Source: Vanilla planifolia (taxonomy: Eukaryota > Streptophyta > Magnoliopsida > Asparagales > Orchidaceae). From it: 64,000 nucleotides of DNA. Both the position numbers and the translations under genes were made by a program. The stretch covers positions 23,378,593 through 23,442,592 of the forward strand of contig CM043875.1 in the NCBI GenBank assembly GCA_023846275.1, in the 5' to 3' direction. The notes beneath the pieces are model-generated. The model was not told the origin of the DNA and did not search any database. It saw nothing but the letters and a program-made list of their open reading frames with translations. This document shows, one piece after another, positions 37,716 through 49,699 of the stretch (position 1 is the stretch's first letter; each line of letters opens with the position of its first letter).

Positions 37716-40100
37716 ACACCTTAATTTTATAACACATTTTTTTGTTTGGTACTCAACTAGGCCTATGCATTAGTTAATGCATTCAACTAGCCACTTTTCA
37801 TTCCCTACTCTTGACAGTCAAACTAAGAGTTATGATCCCTAATCTAATCATCAAGCTCGTAGTATTCCACCTAAGATTAAATATATTCTTGCTCTAATCA
37901 AGAACTTAGTTAAGCTAAGAATTGGTTCACCTCAAGTTAAGTAACTAAAAAGTATAATAAAAGTTGTAAGCTGTGTTCTAGGGTGAGTTATCTTCTATCA
38001 TTGGCCTCTATGATAATATCAATAGAATACAATCCAAGTCCAATAAATACATCTTAATACTAAAAATAAATAAAACTATGACTAGAACTAGCCAAAACAC
38101 TATTTGATAAACAATCCATTAAGATGTCGACTCCAATCCCCTACTCTATTGCTATACCAACAACTAACTCCCTGCATCTATAAATAATATGAAGGTGATG
38201 AGTTTATTTCAATAAGAACACTCATGTCATGCTAATGAAACATATATGTAATGATATAATAGCATAGTATGATCATTAATGTACTAAAAAAATCAAGTGA
38301 ATATCATAGCTTACCAAGTTAAGTCAAAGTATAAAATCATAACCACTAGCTCTCACATATTCATCTAGGCACAATAAGTCTTAATAGAGTCATAATTAAG
38401 ATCAATCTATAAGACACATAGTGACCTATCAATAATATTGCACTCTCTCAAAGCCCTTAAAGCTTTATATAAAAGTGGCATTTTTATCTCATCATAGGAT
38501 CTGACATTTTTTAACCTATGCTCTATTAATAATATGGACCGTTTTATAAGGCCATATGAGTCCTCAAAATGCATGGTGCTTCACCATCATAAGCTCAAGC
38601 ACACTTAGGTCCTCTTTTAATGTCCTAATAATGAGGTACGTAATCTCCATACATGGTGAAATTCTTATCATCTGATAATTTCTTCAAAATCTTAATCCAT
38701 TAACTAAGTCATTTAGAGTCTCCTTAAACCCTACTTTATTATCTAAGTTAATCTATTATTTTTTTTAAACCCTAATATACCTATTTAAGGTAATCCTCTT
38801 ATATTCATTTTCCATGTGCGTGTCTAATTATTTCTCTTTTTTAATATGAAAATCTAAATAAGTTAATTAGACAATTTCAGTTACCTCTTGAATACTCACT
38901 CAAGTTATAAGTCCTTGTAAGTCATAATCTTTGAACTTTAATTTAAGTTGATATGAGTTATACTAGTGACTCTCTCTTATCTCTTAGGCCAATCTAAGTC
39001 ACACAACCCTTACAAAAGGCCTCTTTTGAGCATATATGCCTCCTAGACTATCATCTGGGGTGTCAATCTATGGACTAAAAGTATAATTCAGGGTTACTTA
39101 TATTCTTACCCATCAAACCAAGCTACATCAAGGTTTAACTAATAATCTAAGTGATTATTTAACCCTTTGGCCAAGCTTAGCACCATCATAAAGTCAAAAT
39201 CAAGGTCTTTATCTCAACCAATCCTCATCTAAAGGGTCTAATCGATAGCCTCATCATATCGTAGTCTCAAGTTGAGTGTACTCAAAGTCTCATCAAGTGC
39301 TTTATAACCTTAATGTGATCATAATTTTTAAGTTTAGGGTTTTCTTAAATTCTTAGGAATTACACATGTCAAATTCCTAAGTTACCCATGAGATCATCTT
39401 AGGTCCTTTCTAATCATAACTTACCCTCAACTTTATTTAAGGTTACTTAAATTCTTATTTCAAATCTTAGCTCTTATATTCAATCTAACCATTATATAAG
39501 TCAGGTCTAAGCTAATAAAGTCTATTGGTTGAGTTAAATTCTTTCTTAGTTTTCTATACTATCAACCAAACTTAATCTTTTTTATTATACTTAATCAAGA
39601 CATAAACCTCCCTTAGCCTTCTTCCAAAGCCAATTGAAGCCTATTAAGGCTCCTTATAAGAAAAGCCATGAATTCACTTACCATGGTAGCAATCTAAGAT
39701 CTTTCTTAGGTCTCTCTTTGCAATTTAAAGCCCATGGCCAAGCCTTAAACTCAACTTGTTGGACTAACCTCAAGTTTCTAATCCCTTTTGGTTATACATA
39801 AGGTTCAGACATTCATGTAAAAAGCTTTCATAAGTTTTAGGTAAGGTTTAATAATAAGTCTAAAGCATTTGTCACAAAGCTTATTTGAGATAAACTCTTC
39901 CTTTTACGGTCTCACGCGAGACCATTACATGACCTTGGTCTTCTTTTAGAGCTTAATTAAGACTCCCAAACCCTCTTCATGTGATACCTAAGAGTTTTCA
40001 TACACCCTAAAGCCATCCAAGGTCTCTTCAAGATTTTTTCTTGCTCTCTAAGCCTATAACCAAACCTTATTACTTAACCTTAACCTAAGGTAAACAATCC
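37716..40100 (-). repeat. Probable decayed Tekay-type LTR
   Basis: It begins where the 5' LTR should start after the PBS remnant. The region 38,190-38,240 (gatgagtttatttcaataagaacactcatg) resembles 14,670-14,712 of the intact LTR. The right end is uncertain; many ctaagtt/aggtctt words give it a low-complexity look. Confidence 0.4.
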
Positions 40101-41630
40101 CATTGGATCATAATTTTCAAATTTTTGGGTTTGGTTTATAAGAAGAATAATGCTTAGAATATAATAATATTTTATTACATAGTTAAATAAAAACATTCCT
40201 AGATTATTATATTAGAGTTTTTTCAATTATTCAAATTATTCATAGCTGGATTATGTACCACAAATTTATAATAACTTGCATTCTTCTGAGCCATATTACT
40301 TGCATAATTATACAATACATCAAATCACTTAAGTTTTTAACAAAAGCATGATCATTCACTTTTTTTAATGTGACAAGTCTTAGTTGTCATCTTATCACAA
40401 ACATAAATTAAAATTTTAACAAAAATGACATTAAAAATATCTATTTTAGCATCAATTTCAATAAGTTATCAATGTCATTATTATCATAACATTATAATAA
40501 ATAATAAGAAGTCTAATAAAAATCATACAATCAATAAGGGTGGTAATAATTTTATATTTTTTATTTTCAACAATTCTAAGTAATTATAATACTGATAATC
40601 ATGAATCAATCTTTAAAAAGTTTTCATAATTTGACATTCAATCTCAAGGCCAACATGCTTTCAACATGAAATAAAATTCATGAAATAACAAATCGTGTAA
40701 GTTGCATCTCTCATAATTTCATCTAATTATAATAATCTAATTTAGCATGATAATCTTTATATGATGTTATAAATAATAACAAATTTACAATTGCATCTAT
40801 TATTAAGCCATCATGTTAATCATCTGAAGACTTGTACATAGACTACAAAAAAGTTTGAGAATGTCTTAATACCTTAAATAGTTATTATCCCTTATTATTA
40901 TTTTACAAATATTTGAATACCTTATCACATTCTTTTGATCCAAAAAAAATCCTGTTTTTAAGTTCAAACTCATCAAGTATGCCTGATTCTCGAGTACATA
41001 ACTTGCCCTTAATCCCTCAAGAATTGTTCTTGAAATAACAAACTATCTCAAGATATCCTCTTAAGGCCTAAACCATCCTCATGTATGTGGGATGAGACCA
41101 TTCTCCTTGCCTAGACTTCAATTTGCTCCATGGCTATGGAGAGACTTAATCAAGACACATCAAAATCACTCAATATGTACTTCTCAAATCAAAAAATTTT
41201 GAGATGCTTCATCTTAACTCAATTAGGATATACAATATTTGATTGCGTTGAATTCAATAGATAAGTTCTATAGTTTTATTTAATTCAAAACTCTCACATG
41301 CCATTTTTTTTTATCAACCCTTTTTTGATATGTTGCTTTCGCTTGATCACATTGGTGCTACATCAATAGACTGCACATGCTATAGAAGTATTTGTAGACA
41401 TATAAAAATTAAAACCTGAAAATTATGAACCAACAATTTTAATAAAAAAATATTTATTTTGTATCTAAAAGTATTTGTTTAATTTATAAGTTCCCAACAA
41501 TATAAATTCTATAGCAACAGTAAACGAAGAATAGCTAATATCAACGGTTGAGATCAGAAGGTTTGACATGATTAAATTATAACTAATTCAAAACGTGTAG
41601 GCAAAGTGATTCGAGTTTATGTGAACGAAC
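40100..41630. other. AT-rich intergenic sequence
   Basis: No gene, RNA gene or transposon domain recognised. Confidence 0.5.
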
Positions 41631-41639
41631 TAAGTCATC

Positions 41640-42414
41640 ATCTAGCGGCTACAAACTAAAGTCTGTTCATCGTCTCAGGATCGGACGTTCAACGCTACCC
41701 CTACCGGGCTACTTCCAGCGCCGCTGTCTCCAGCAGGAACATGCTTCGCCTTTAAGCGTTCTGTATTCCGGTTAGCTGGCGCTCGCAGGAAGCGTGGCGA
41801 GGAGATGGAAGACTATATGGTGTACCAAATTGTTTTGAACTCTACTAAAATCTTTTACCGTTAATTAATTTGATCGAACGGAGCAAAGAATGTTTTGTGT
41901 AGCAAACCAACTGTAGTTAAAGAACGAGTCTGCTTCCACATTTTCATTTTAACGATTTTCTCTGCGAGCTTTGTGTCGCCGTTTCCATTTTTTTCGCGGA
42001 ATAGAAGCAGGGATCCATTGGGCATATTAAATTTGGTATTCATTTATTCAAATTTCCTCTATTATCCATCTTCGATTTGTTGTTATCTTTCCAATCAGTG
42101 AACTAAACCCTAGGGCTTCCTTGATCAGAGCTGTTTCGGAGGAGATGCGATGGCTACTAGGAATCAGCACCTGCGGGAATCAAGAACTTCGTATTTCCTT
42201 GTCATCTGCTCCGCCTCTGTGTTCATTTGATCGCGAAAAGGATTCTCGCTTTCGGTAGTCTACGTTGCCGAGGAGCTCTTGGATTTTAGGTGCATTTTTA
42301 CTAGCTTCTCTTCGACCAAATGACTGTTATAGGATCTAGTAAGGAGTTAGTTTGATTTGGGATTCTTTTAGAACCTTGAAATTGATCGAGGTCGCCGCCG
42401 CAACCAAGTCGAGG
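41640..42414 (+). promoter_or_regulatory. Upstream region and leader of the WNK gene, with three upstream ORFs
   Basis: GC content rises sharply at 41,640-41,800 compared with the AT-rich left flank. A telo-box (AAACCCTA, 42105-42112) lies about 310 bp before the start codon, where such boxes often mark transcription starts. Three upstream ATGs precede the main start: 42145-42258 (37 codons), 42150-42230 (26 codons, overlapping the first in another frame) and 42320-42355 (11 codons). If all are in the mRNA, they would be expected to reduce translation of the kinase. The transcription start is unknown, and an intron in the leader cannot be excluded. Confidence 0.45.
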
Positions 42415-44061
42415 ATGCCTTGCGTCAGGCCGGATCCTGCGGACAAGGATGCGGAGCCGTTTGAGGAGGTGGATCCGTCGGGAAGGTATGGGAGGTATGG
42501 GGATCTACTCGGCATTGGTGCAACGAAGAAGGTATACAGGGGGTTTGACCAGGAAGAGGGCATTGAGGTGGCCTGGAATCAGGTGAGGCTGGGATGCTTC
42601 ACCGAGAATCCGCAGATGATGGAGCGCCTCTTCTCCGAGGTGCGTCTACTCCGATCTCTGCGCCACGAAAACATCATCGCGCTCTACAGCGTTTGGATCG
42701 ATTCCGAGTTTGGTACGCTTAACTTCATTACCGAGGTCTGCACCTCCGGCAACCTAAGAGTATACCGAAAGAAACATCGCCATGTTTCTGTCAAGGCATT
42801 GAAGAAATGGAGCCGTCAGATACTTGCCGGACTCGATTACCTCCACAACCACGATCCGTGCGTCATCCACCGTGATCTCAACTGCAGCAATATTTTCATG
42901 AATGGGAACTCTGGCAAGGTTCGCTGATATCCTTTTTAGCTCAACAAATACCGGTGTTTTATCCTCTTTGAATGCAAACTTGAATGTTCAGGTAGAATCT
43001 ATGTTCACAAATCATGCATTACAAATTACAAATCTGTTTCGTATGCAGCGATTCATCACATCTTGATGAGGAATATGAGGCATCTCTACGAATTATTATG
43101 CCAATGTTTTTTTTTTTTAAATTTTTTACTCGTATACTTTGGAAGTGTTTTTCCTTTTCAATGTGACGCTCAAGATTATTTATGCTTATTTTTAGAATCA
43201 TTATTACGTTTACTTTTTCCCTTACACAAATCAGTTATTCTTTTTTTGAACTGTGAATTTTTTTTCATTTCAAAATAAAAAATATGAAATAATTTTGACC
43301 ATTTTTATTTTTTCAACATAATTTTTAAAAGTTATGTTTTTAGAAATATTCTCAAAAATTTAATCTAATCAATCTTATTTGGAGTAAACCTTTTTTGCGT
43401 CCCATAGAAGGCAACCATTTAAAAAGATTATATGTTTATTTATTTGTACTATATATTAAGATCACTGCGACTATAATGTGCTTAATTTTTTCTTTTCCCA
43501 TGAACTTAATTTCTTTGATAAATCTGAATAATCTTTTAATGAATGGATTTATGTTTAAATATACAGTTGAAGATTGGTGATCTGGGCCTTGCAGCGATTG
43601 TGGGGAGGAGCCATGCGGCGCACTCGGTTCTTGGGACGCCGGAGTTCATGGCGCCGGAGCTGTACGAAGAGGACTACACTGAGCAAGTTGACATCTATTC
43701 TTTCGGCATGTGCGTGCTCGAGATGGTGACACTGGAGATCCCCTACAGCGAGTGCGACTCCGTTGCCAAGATCTACCGCAAGGTTACCAGCGGCGTGCGC
43801 CCCGCTGCACTCGCCAAGGTCCGGGACGCCGAGGTACAAGCTTTCATCGAGCGCTGTCTTGGCAAGCCACGCGCTCGCCCCTCTGCGGCTGAGCTACTCC
43901 ATGACCCCTTCTTTGATGTCCTCGACTCACCTGGACCCAACCTCATGAACCCGCTACCGCCCACTTTTGCTCTGCCCACCGTTGCTCGGAACTGCCCTCG
44001 GCCTTCGCTGTCAGCAGCTGCTCCTGAGAAAGCTGGGCTGCGGATTCTAGATAAGGTTTAG
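42415..44061 (+). CDS. WNK: WNK-family Ser/Thr protein kinase (WNK4/WNK5-type), two exons, short C-terminus
   Basis: Exons 42415-42918 and 43567-44061, with a 648-bp GT-AG intron, give 332 residues. The N-terminal [13 protein letters not shown] is diagnostic of plant WNKs. Kinase domain about 26-288: Gly-rich loop [10 protein letters not shown] with K38 in the WNK-specific lysine position; VAWN with Asn55 where other kinases have the ATP-binding Lys; HRDLNCSN 152-159 with catalytic Asp154; DLG 173-175 in place of [18 protein letters not shown] from 191. The HRDLNCSN form, with Asn156 instead of Lys, is what I recall for the Arabidopsis WNK4/WNK5 branch, so it marks the subgroup rather than a lesion. 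WNKs are cytosolic kinases linked to ion homeostasis, flowering time and stress responses. Arabidopsis WNK4/5 are near 550 residues; here the tail ends about 45 residues after the kinase domain. The ATG at 42415 is chosen because the WNK N-terminus follows it directly and no in-frame ATG precedes it. Confidence 0.9.
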
Positions 44062-44338
44062 TCCTCGCTGTTGTGCCGAATTCTCCCTCGGGCTGATGCA
44101 TAGTTGGCGTCGTTATAACAATGCTTTGTCAGCGTCTGTTTTATTTTTTATTTTTTTTGTTTACTGGAGCTTTCTGTTTGTTTGTTTGGTTATAATTGTA
44201 AACAAGATATTGCTTGGATTTTGCAGTTTTTTTTTTTATGGGTTTTTTCTGATTATCTCCGTTAGTATTATAAAACTTGCTTTGAAATTTTATGATACGC
44301 TCGCTTTGGTTCTTTTATTACATTGTGTGAAATGCCAA
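44062..44338 (+). other. 3' flank / presumed 3' UTR of the WNK gene
   Basis: T-rich, GT-rich sequence between the WNK stop codon and the copia 5' LTR, typical of a plant 3' UTR and polyadenylation region. No single strong AATAAA signal is evident in it. Confidence 0.4.
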
Positions 44339-44669
44339 TGGGCTAGTAAGTTTTAAGTATTTGTTAACATATTTTAAATATTTATTAATATTTTTAGATG
44401 TTTAAATAATTTTAAATTTTAAGTTGATCTTTATCCTTTAAATTAGGAACAAATTTTTGAATTAAAAATAAATATTTAGGAGATTATTTGTTTATAAAAT
44501 GATGTAATTGCTACTTAGTTTTATGCATGAATAAAATGAAAATTCATCGTTTTTGTCTTCCCATAGTTTAGGGTTTTCATCATCATTTTCCAATTTCTCT
44601 CAAATATTTTCAAATTCAAGTTTACTGTTTGTAATTCAAGATCTATTTTGTTTTACTTTATTTATATCA
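44339..44669 (+). repeat. 5' LTR of the copia element
   Basis: Matches 48745-49124 along its length (aattttaaattttaagttgatcttta; gcaattgctacttagttttatgcat-like; gatctattttgttt). It carries fewer copies of a ~21-bp ttttaagtatttgttaaca-like unit than the 3' LTR, making it about 50 bp shorter. Confidence 0.85.
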
Positions 44670-44672
44670 AAG

Positions 44673-44684
44673 TGGTATCAGAGC
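44673..44684 (+). promoter_or_regulatory. Primer-binding site of the copia element
   Basis: TGGTATCAGAGC, the initiator tRNA-Met complement, three bases after the LTR. It is unmutated although the coding region is decayed. Confidence 0.88.
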
Positions 44685-44762
44685 TTGAAAAAGAAGATAG
44701 AACGCTGCACGTCGAACGGAGAAGAGCAGAAACACTGTTTGGAAGTGTGTTTTTATTTAAAA

Positions 44763-47700
44763 TGTTTGAAATTATGCAACAAACCGTTCTCAGATTGATT
44801 AATGACAATTATGATAATTGGTACATTCAATTTAAAGCCTTTCTTGACTCGCAAGACCTTTGGGAGATCGTTATCGATGGTTTTAAAAAATCAAATACTA
44901 CTGAAGTGACGAGGAAATTGTTAAAAGAAAATTAAAAAAAAATAAAAAGATATTATTCTTGATATATCAAGGGCTTGATGAAGACACTTTTGAAAAAGTT
45001 GTAGAAGCGATTACAAACAAAGAAGCTTGGAATAAACTTAACACAATCTTCAAAGGTGTTGAACGTGTGAAGTGTATACGTCTTTAAGTCCTTAGAGATG
45101 ATTTTGAGTAGTAAAAAATGAGTGAAAATGAGACTATCTCTGATTAAGTGTCACAAATAATTGCTATTGTGAACTTGATGAAGAGAAATGGAAAACAAAT
45201 TGACGATATACGTGTGATCGAAAAGGTACTTCATTCTTTAACTCTTATGTTTGAGCATGTGGTAATAACAATCAAAAAATCTAAAGATATAGGTAGATTA
45301 TTTATTAAAGAGCTAATGGGTTCGTTACAAGTGCATGAGCACTGACTAAAGAAAAGGGCTGAAGTTATACCTATTGATCAAGCATTAGAATCAAAATTGA
45401 ATTTGAAAGAAGATAATATTTTGAAGAAACAGAATTCAAATTCAAAGGGAAGAGGATGAGGTTCATATCGAGGACGTGGAAGAGGTCGTTTCCAAAACAA
45501 ATTTCAACAGAAAATTAATCAATCTTACACTCAACATGGGCATAAAGGAATAGTACTTATCAAGGTCGAGGATAAGGAAGAGATGTTGAATGTTACAATT
45601 TTCATAATTTTGGTTATTATACTTCTGATTTTTGGCATAAGAATAACCAATCAAACTATGCTAAAACATCACAAGAAGAGTCAATATCATTATTGACAAA
45701 AAAAAGGGTAATGAAGGAGAAGATGCATGGTGTCTTGACTCAGGAGCAAGCAATCATATTTGTGAAAAAAAACATCTATTTGATACAATTAAAAATATGC
45801 ACGCAAGTGTGAGTCTTAGAGACTCATCAAAGGTTAAAGTTGAAGACAAAGATAATATAAAACTTTACAAAGAGAATGGATTTCTAATTTTTATTTCAGA
45901 TGCATATTTTATTCTTGATATAAGAAGTAATATTCTAAGCATTGGGTAATTGATTGAGAAAGGATATATTATACATATAGAGAATGGTTATCTTCTTTTG
46001 CAAGATTCAAAAGAAAAGAATATTACTAAAGTGAAGATGTCAACAAATCGTATGTTTCTTCTTCAATTAAAGTCAACAAGTGAAGCTTATTATCTTGGGT
46101 AACTTTCAAATGATTTCTTGAAATAATATCTAAGGTATGGTCATCTTAACTTTAGAGGTTTAAAGTTATTGGCAATGGAAGGAATGGTAAAAGGCCTTCC
46201 TTTATTGGATGATCCAAATCATACATATGAAGCTTGTATACTTGGAAAGCAACATCGTCTATCATTTCAAAAGAATAACACTTGGAGAGCTAAAAGACCA
46301 TTGTAGCTTATTCATAAAATTATTTCTGGTCCATTGGTGTCATTATCTAATGGAGATAATAAGTATTTTACTACTTTCATAGATGATTTTAGTAGAAAAA
46401 TATAGACAGTTTATTAAGGAGAAATCTGTTACTATCTTTATATTTAAAGAGTTCAAACACAATGTTGAAAAACAGAGTGGGCTATTCATTCAAAGCGTTA
46501 GATCTGATAGAGCTGGTGAGTATACATCAAATAAATTTATTCAATTGTATAAGCAACTAGGTATACGACATCAACTTACTAAAAGTTATATTCTATAACA
46601 AAATGGAGTGGCTGAATGAAGAAATCATACTATCATTGATATGATAAGGATAATGATAAGGGAGAGGAATATACCAAAAGAATTTTGGGTAGAAGTAGTT
46701 ACATGTTTAACTTATTTGTTGAATTATTGTCCTACTAAGGTTGTGCATTATATGACTCCACAAGAAGCTTGGAATGGATATAAACCAAGTGTTTCTCATT
46801 TTCATATATTTAGTTGTACTTCATATGCATAGGTACCTAATGCATTAAGAAAGAAATTAAATGATAAAGATAAAAAATACGTATTCATTGGGTATAGTGA
46901 GGAGTCAAAAGCCTACAAACTCTACAATCTTTTAACCAAAAAGGAGATTATTAGCCATGATATTGTGTTTGTAGAAGAAGATACTTGGAAGTAGAAAAAA
47001 GAGAATGATGATAAAACTATCACACTTTGGCAAGAAGAAATTCAAAATCAACAAACACATGATTTGAATTCTCCAACAAGCTCTCCTTCAAGAACAATTA
47101 TTATGTAAAAGACAGCACATCCTATTGACTCAACCAGAAAAATGAAAAGTTTATAAGAGATATATGAGCAAACTTTTGAGTTTTCTAACTTATTTTGTTG
47201 ATAATAAACTTATTTCTTTTGATGAAATAGTGTCAGATATAAATTTGGCAAAAGGCTATGGATGAAGAAATAACATCTATAAAAAAGAATGATACATGGG
47301 AGTTGGTTTGATCTCCTTCCTAAAAAAATCTATAGAAGTGAAATGAGTTTACAAGATCAAGCATAAAGTAGATGGAACAATTGATAGATACAATACAAGA
47401 CTTGTGACAAAAGACTTTAAGAGAAAAATAGTATAGATTACAACGAGATATTTGCTTCAGTTACTTGATTTGATACAATGAAGTTGATTTTAGCACTCGC
47501 AACACATCATGGATGGAAGGTATACCAACTTGATGTTAAATCTATATTTTTGAATGAAGTTTTAGAAGAAGTATATGTTGACTAACCTAAATGTTACAAA
47601 ATAGTAAGTGATCCACATAAAGTTTATCATTTAAAAAAGACTTTATAGGATTAAAACAAGTACCAAGAGTATGGAATATCAAGATTGATAGATATCTTTA

Positions 47701-48670
47701 ATAATAAGGATTCTAAAAGTTTCTATTTGAGTATACACTTTATATTAAGATAACTGATAATAATATTCTTATAGTTTGTCTTTATGTAGATGATATGTTT
47801 TATATAAAAAATTATTTTGATTTATTTCAAAAATTTTAAAAAAACTATACAACATGAATTTGACATAATAGATAATGATGAAATGCCATACTTCCTTGGC
47901 TTAGAAGTAAAGCAAATGACAAATGGAATCCAAATCTCTCAAAAAAGGTATGTTATTGAACTTCTAAAGAAGTTTAGAATGAAAGATTACAAATTAGTGG
48001 CAACACCACTTGATGTAAGAATGAAAATAAGAAGAGAAGGAGAAGAAAAAGACATTGACTTTACTTTATTCAAAAGTCTTATTGATAGTCTTCATTATTT
48101 TCTATCACAAGACCTGATATTCTATATTCTGTTGGACTCATTAGTCGATATATGGAAAATCCAAAAGAAACATATTGGATTGTCACAAAATGAATACTGA
48201 GATATATTAAAGGAACACTTGATTATGATTTGTATTTTACTAACCAAAGTGGGATAGTTATATATGGCTACTTTGACAATGACTGGGGAGGTGATATAGA
48301 TGAAAAGAAGAGTACAATTGGTTATTATTTTTTTTAGATTCATTAGTATTTATGTAGAGATCAACTAAATAAGATGTGATTACTCTTTTATCTTATAAAA
48401 AAGAGTATATTATAGCTTCATCAATAGTTTGTGAAGTAATTTGGTTGAGAAATTTACTACAAGTGTTATATCATAAACAAGAAAAACTAACAATTATCTT
48501 TATTGATAATATGTCAGTCATCAAATTAGTAAAAAAAATCTAGTTCAACATGGGAGAAGCAAGCATATCGAGACAATGTATTATTTTCTTCGTGATCATG
48601 TCAACAAAGAGACTATAAGCCTAGTACATTGTAGTATTGAAGAACAAGTGGCTAATATTTTCACTTAATC
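44763..48670 (+). pseudogene. Degenerate copia gag-pol
   Basis: Order on the plus strand, over several frames: Gag with YDNWYIQFKAFL (about 44,810) up to 45,345; a damaged zinc knuckle near 45,590-45,640 (Cys and His positions changed to Phe and Tyr); protease active site AWCLDSGASNH at about 45,725; GAG-pre-integrase near 46,130-46,290; integrase with SDRAGEYTS near 46,505 and NGVAE, stop, RNHT near 46,600; RT starting near 47,255 (KAMDEEITSIKKNDTWELV), with LYVDD near 47,780 and 47,817-48,200 open; RNase H end with DWGGDIDEKKSTIGY near 48,280 and KHIETMYYFLRDHV near 48,565. Several stops and frameshifts break it, so no full polyprotein is possible. Confidence 0.88.
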
Positions 48671-48744
48671 GCTTAGAGTGAAGAAGTTTGAAGAATTACG
48701 AAATCAATTAGAAATGAATATACTTTAAGTTTGAGAGGGATTAA

Positions 48745-49124
48745 TGTTAGCAAATTTTAAGTATTTGTTAACACATTTTAAATATTTGTTAGCACATTTT
48801 ATGTATTTGTTAGTATTTTTAAATGTCTGTTAATATTTTTAGGTATTTAAATATCTAAATAATTTTAAATTTTAAGTTGATCTTTATCATTTAGATTAAG
48901 AACAAATTTTTGAATTAGAAGCAAATATTTGTGAGATTATTTGCTTATAAAATGATGTAATTGCTACTTAGTTTTATGCATAAATAAAACAAAAATTCAT
49001 CTTTTTTTTGTCTTTCTACAACTTATGGTTTCCATCACCATTTTTTAATTTCTCCCAAATAATCTCGAATGTAAGTTTGTTATTTGCAATTCGAGATCTA
49101 TTTTGTTTCACTTTATTTCCATCA
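48745..49124 (+). repeat. 3' LTR of the copia element
   Basis: Starts TGTTAGCAAATTTTAAG after a GAGAGGGATTAA tract and ends CCATCA. It contains about four copies of a ~21-bp ttttaagtatttgttaacaca-like unit at 48,755-48,850; the 5' LTR has about two to three. Confidence 0.85.
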
Positions 49125-49358
49125 CTTATGACAGATTAAATACTTAGCTCGTGCCAATCACTGACCTGCATCATACTTTTAGATCATTCTTTAGTTGAAA
49201 ACATACCTCCAAGCCAGGATTTGTCTCAAAGATATCTAAAGAGCATACCCTCTTATAGGCCACATTGGAGGTGAATTGTTTTTTTTACTCTGATGATATA
49301 AACCTATTCTCTCATGGTAGGTTCTTCTTAGCAAAAAAGGTTCATACCAAGAGTAAGG

Positions 49359-49541
49359 CTAAGCATGATGACAAAGGTTATGTTGCTTGAAGACGAATAG
49401 TAGTTCGTCCTCAGGTGTTCTCTCTAATAGATCCAAAGCCGCCTCAAGTTTTTCTACCATCTCCTTATTCAAGTCGGCTTTGGCCATTATTTGAGTATTT
49501 TTTAGCTTGTTGAGTATGGCAATCCAATCTGAGAGTTCCAT
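49359..49541 (-). CDS. Unrecognised 60-codon open frame, possible gene fragment
   Basis: A balanced, amphipathic composition with heptad-like Leu/Lys/Glu spacing (KEMVEKLEAALDLLER) stands out from the Ile/Asn/Lys-rich chance frames nearby. GC is somewhat higher than in the flanks. I recognise no family. It might be a decayed exon, a gag coiled-coil fragment of a lost transposon, or chance. No promoter or splice context supports it. Confidence 0.25.
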   Translation of the reverse strand: MELSDWIAILNKLKNTQIMAKADLNKEMVEKLEAALDLLERTPEDELLFVFKQHNLCHHA

Positions 49542-49699
49542 GTTTGAAGCCTCGGGTGTCTTCTGACATCAAGAGCCTCAAGGATATTGTCTCGCTATCT
49601 CCGTCAATGGATGACCTTGATCGTTATTTTGTCATTGAACCACACCACACTTAAAAGAGGTACGTTTTAATAACATATATGTGACAAATTAATTTTATT

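Larger units (their letters stand above)
44339..49124 (+). mobile_element. Decayed Ty1/copia element, 4.8 kb
   Basis: 5' LTR about 44339-44669, PBS TGGTATCAGAGC 44673-44684, degenerate gag-pol about 44763-48670, polypurine-rich tract 48731-48744, 3' LTR 48745-49124. Domain order protease, integrase, RT, RNase H defines copia. The LTRs differ by substitutions and by repeat number, so it is not recent. A clean target-site duplication was not found. It lies on the same strand as the WNK gene and starts 277 bp after its stop. Confidence 0.88.

Noticed and set aside
42868..42891. HRDLNCSN in the WNK kinase as a catalytic lesion
   Set aside because: The catalytic Asp and metal-binding Asn are kept, and this variant is, as far as I recall, normal for the WNK4/WNK5 branch.
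43555..43979. Antisense and alternative frames over WNK exon 2, and plus-strand frames over the Tekay Gag-Pol
   Set aside because: Shadows of real coding exons, due to their GC-rich third positions or composition.
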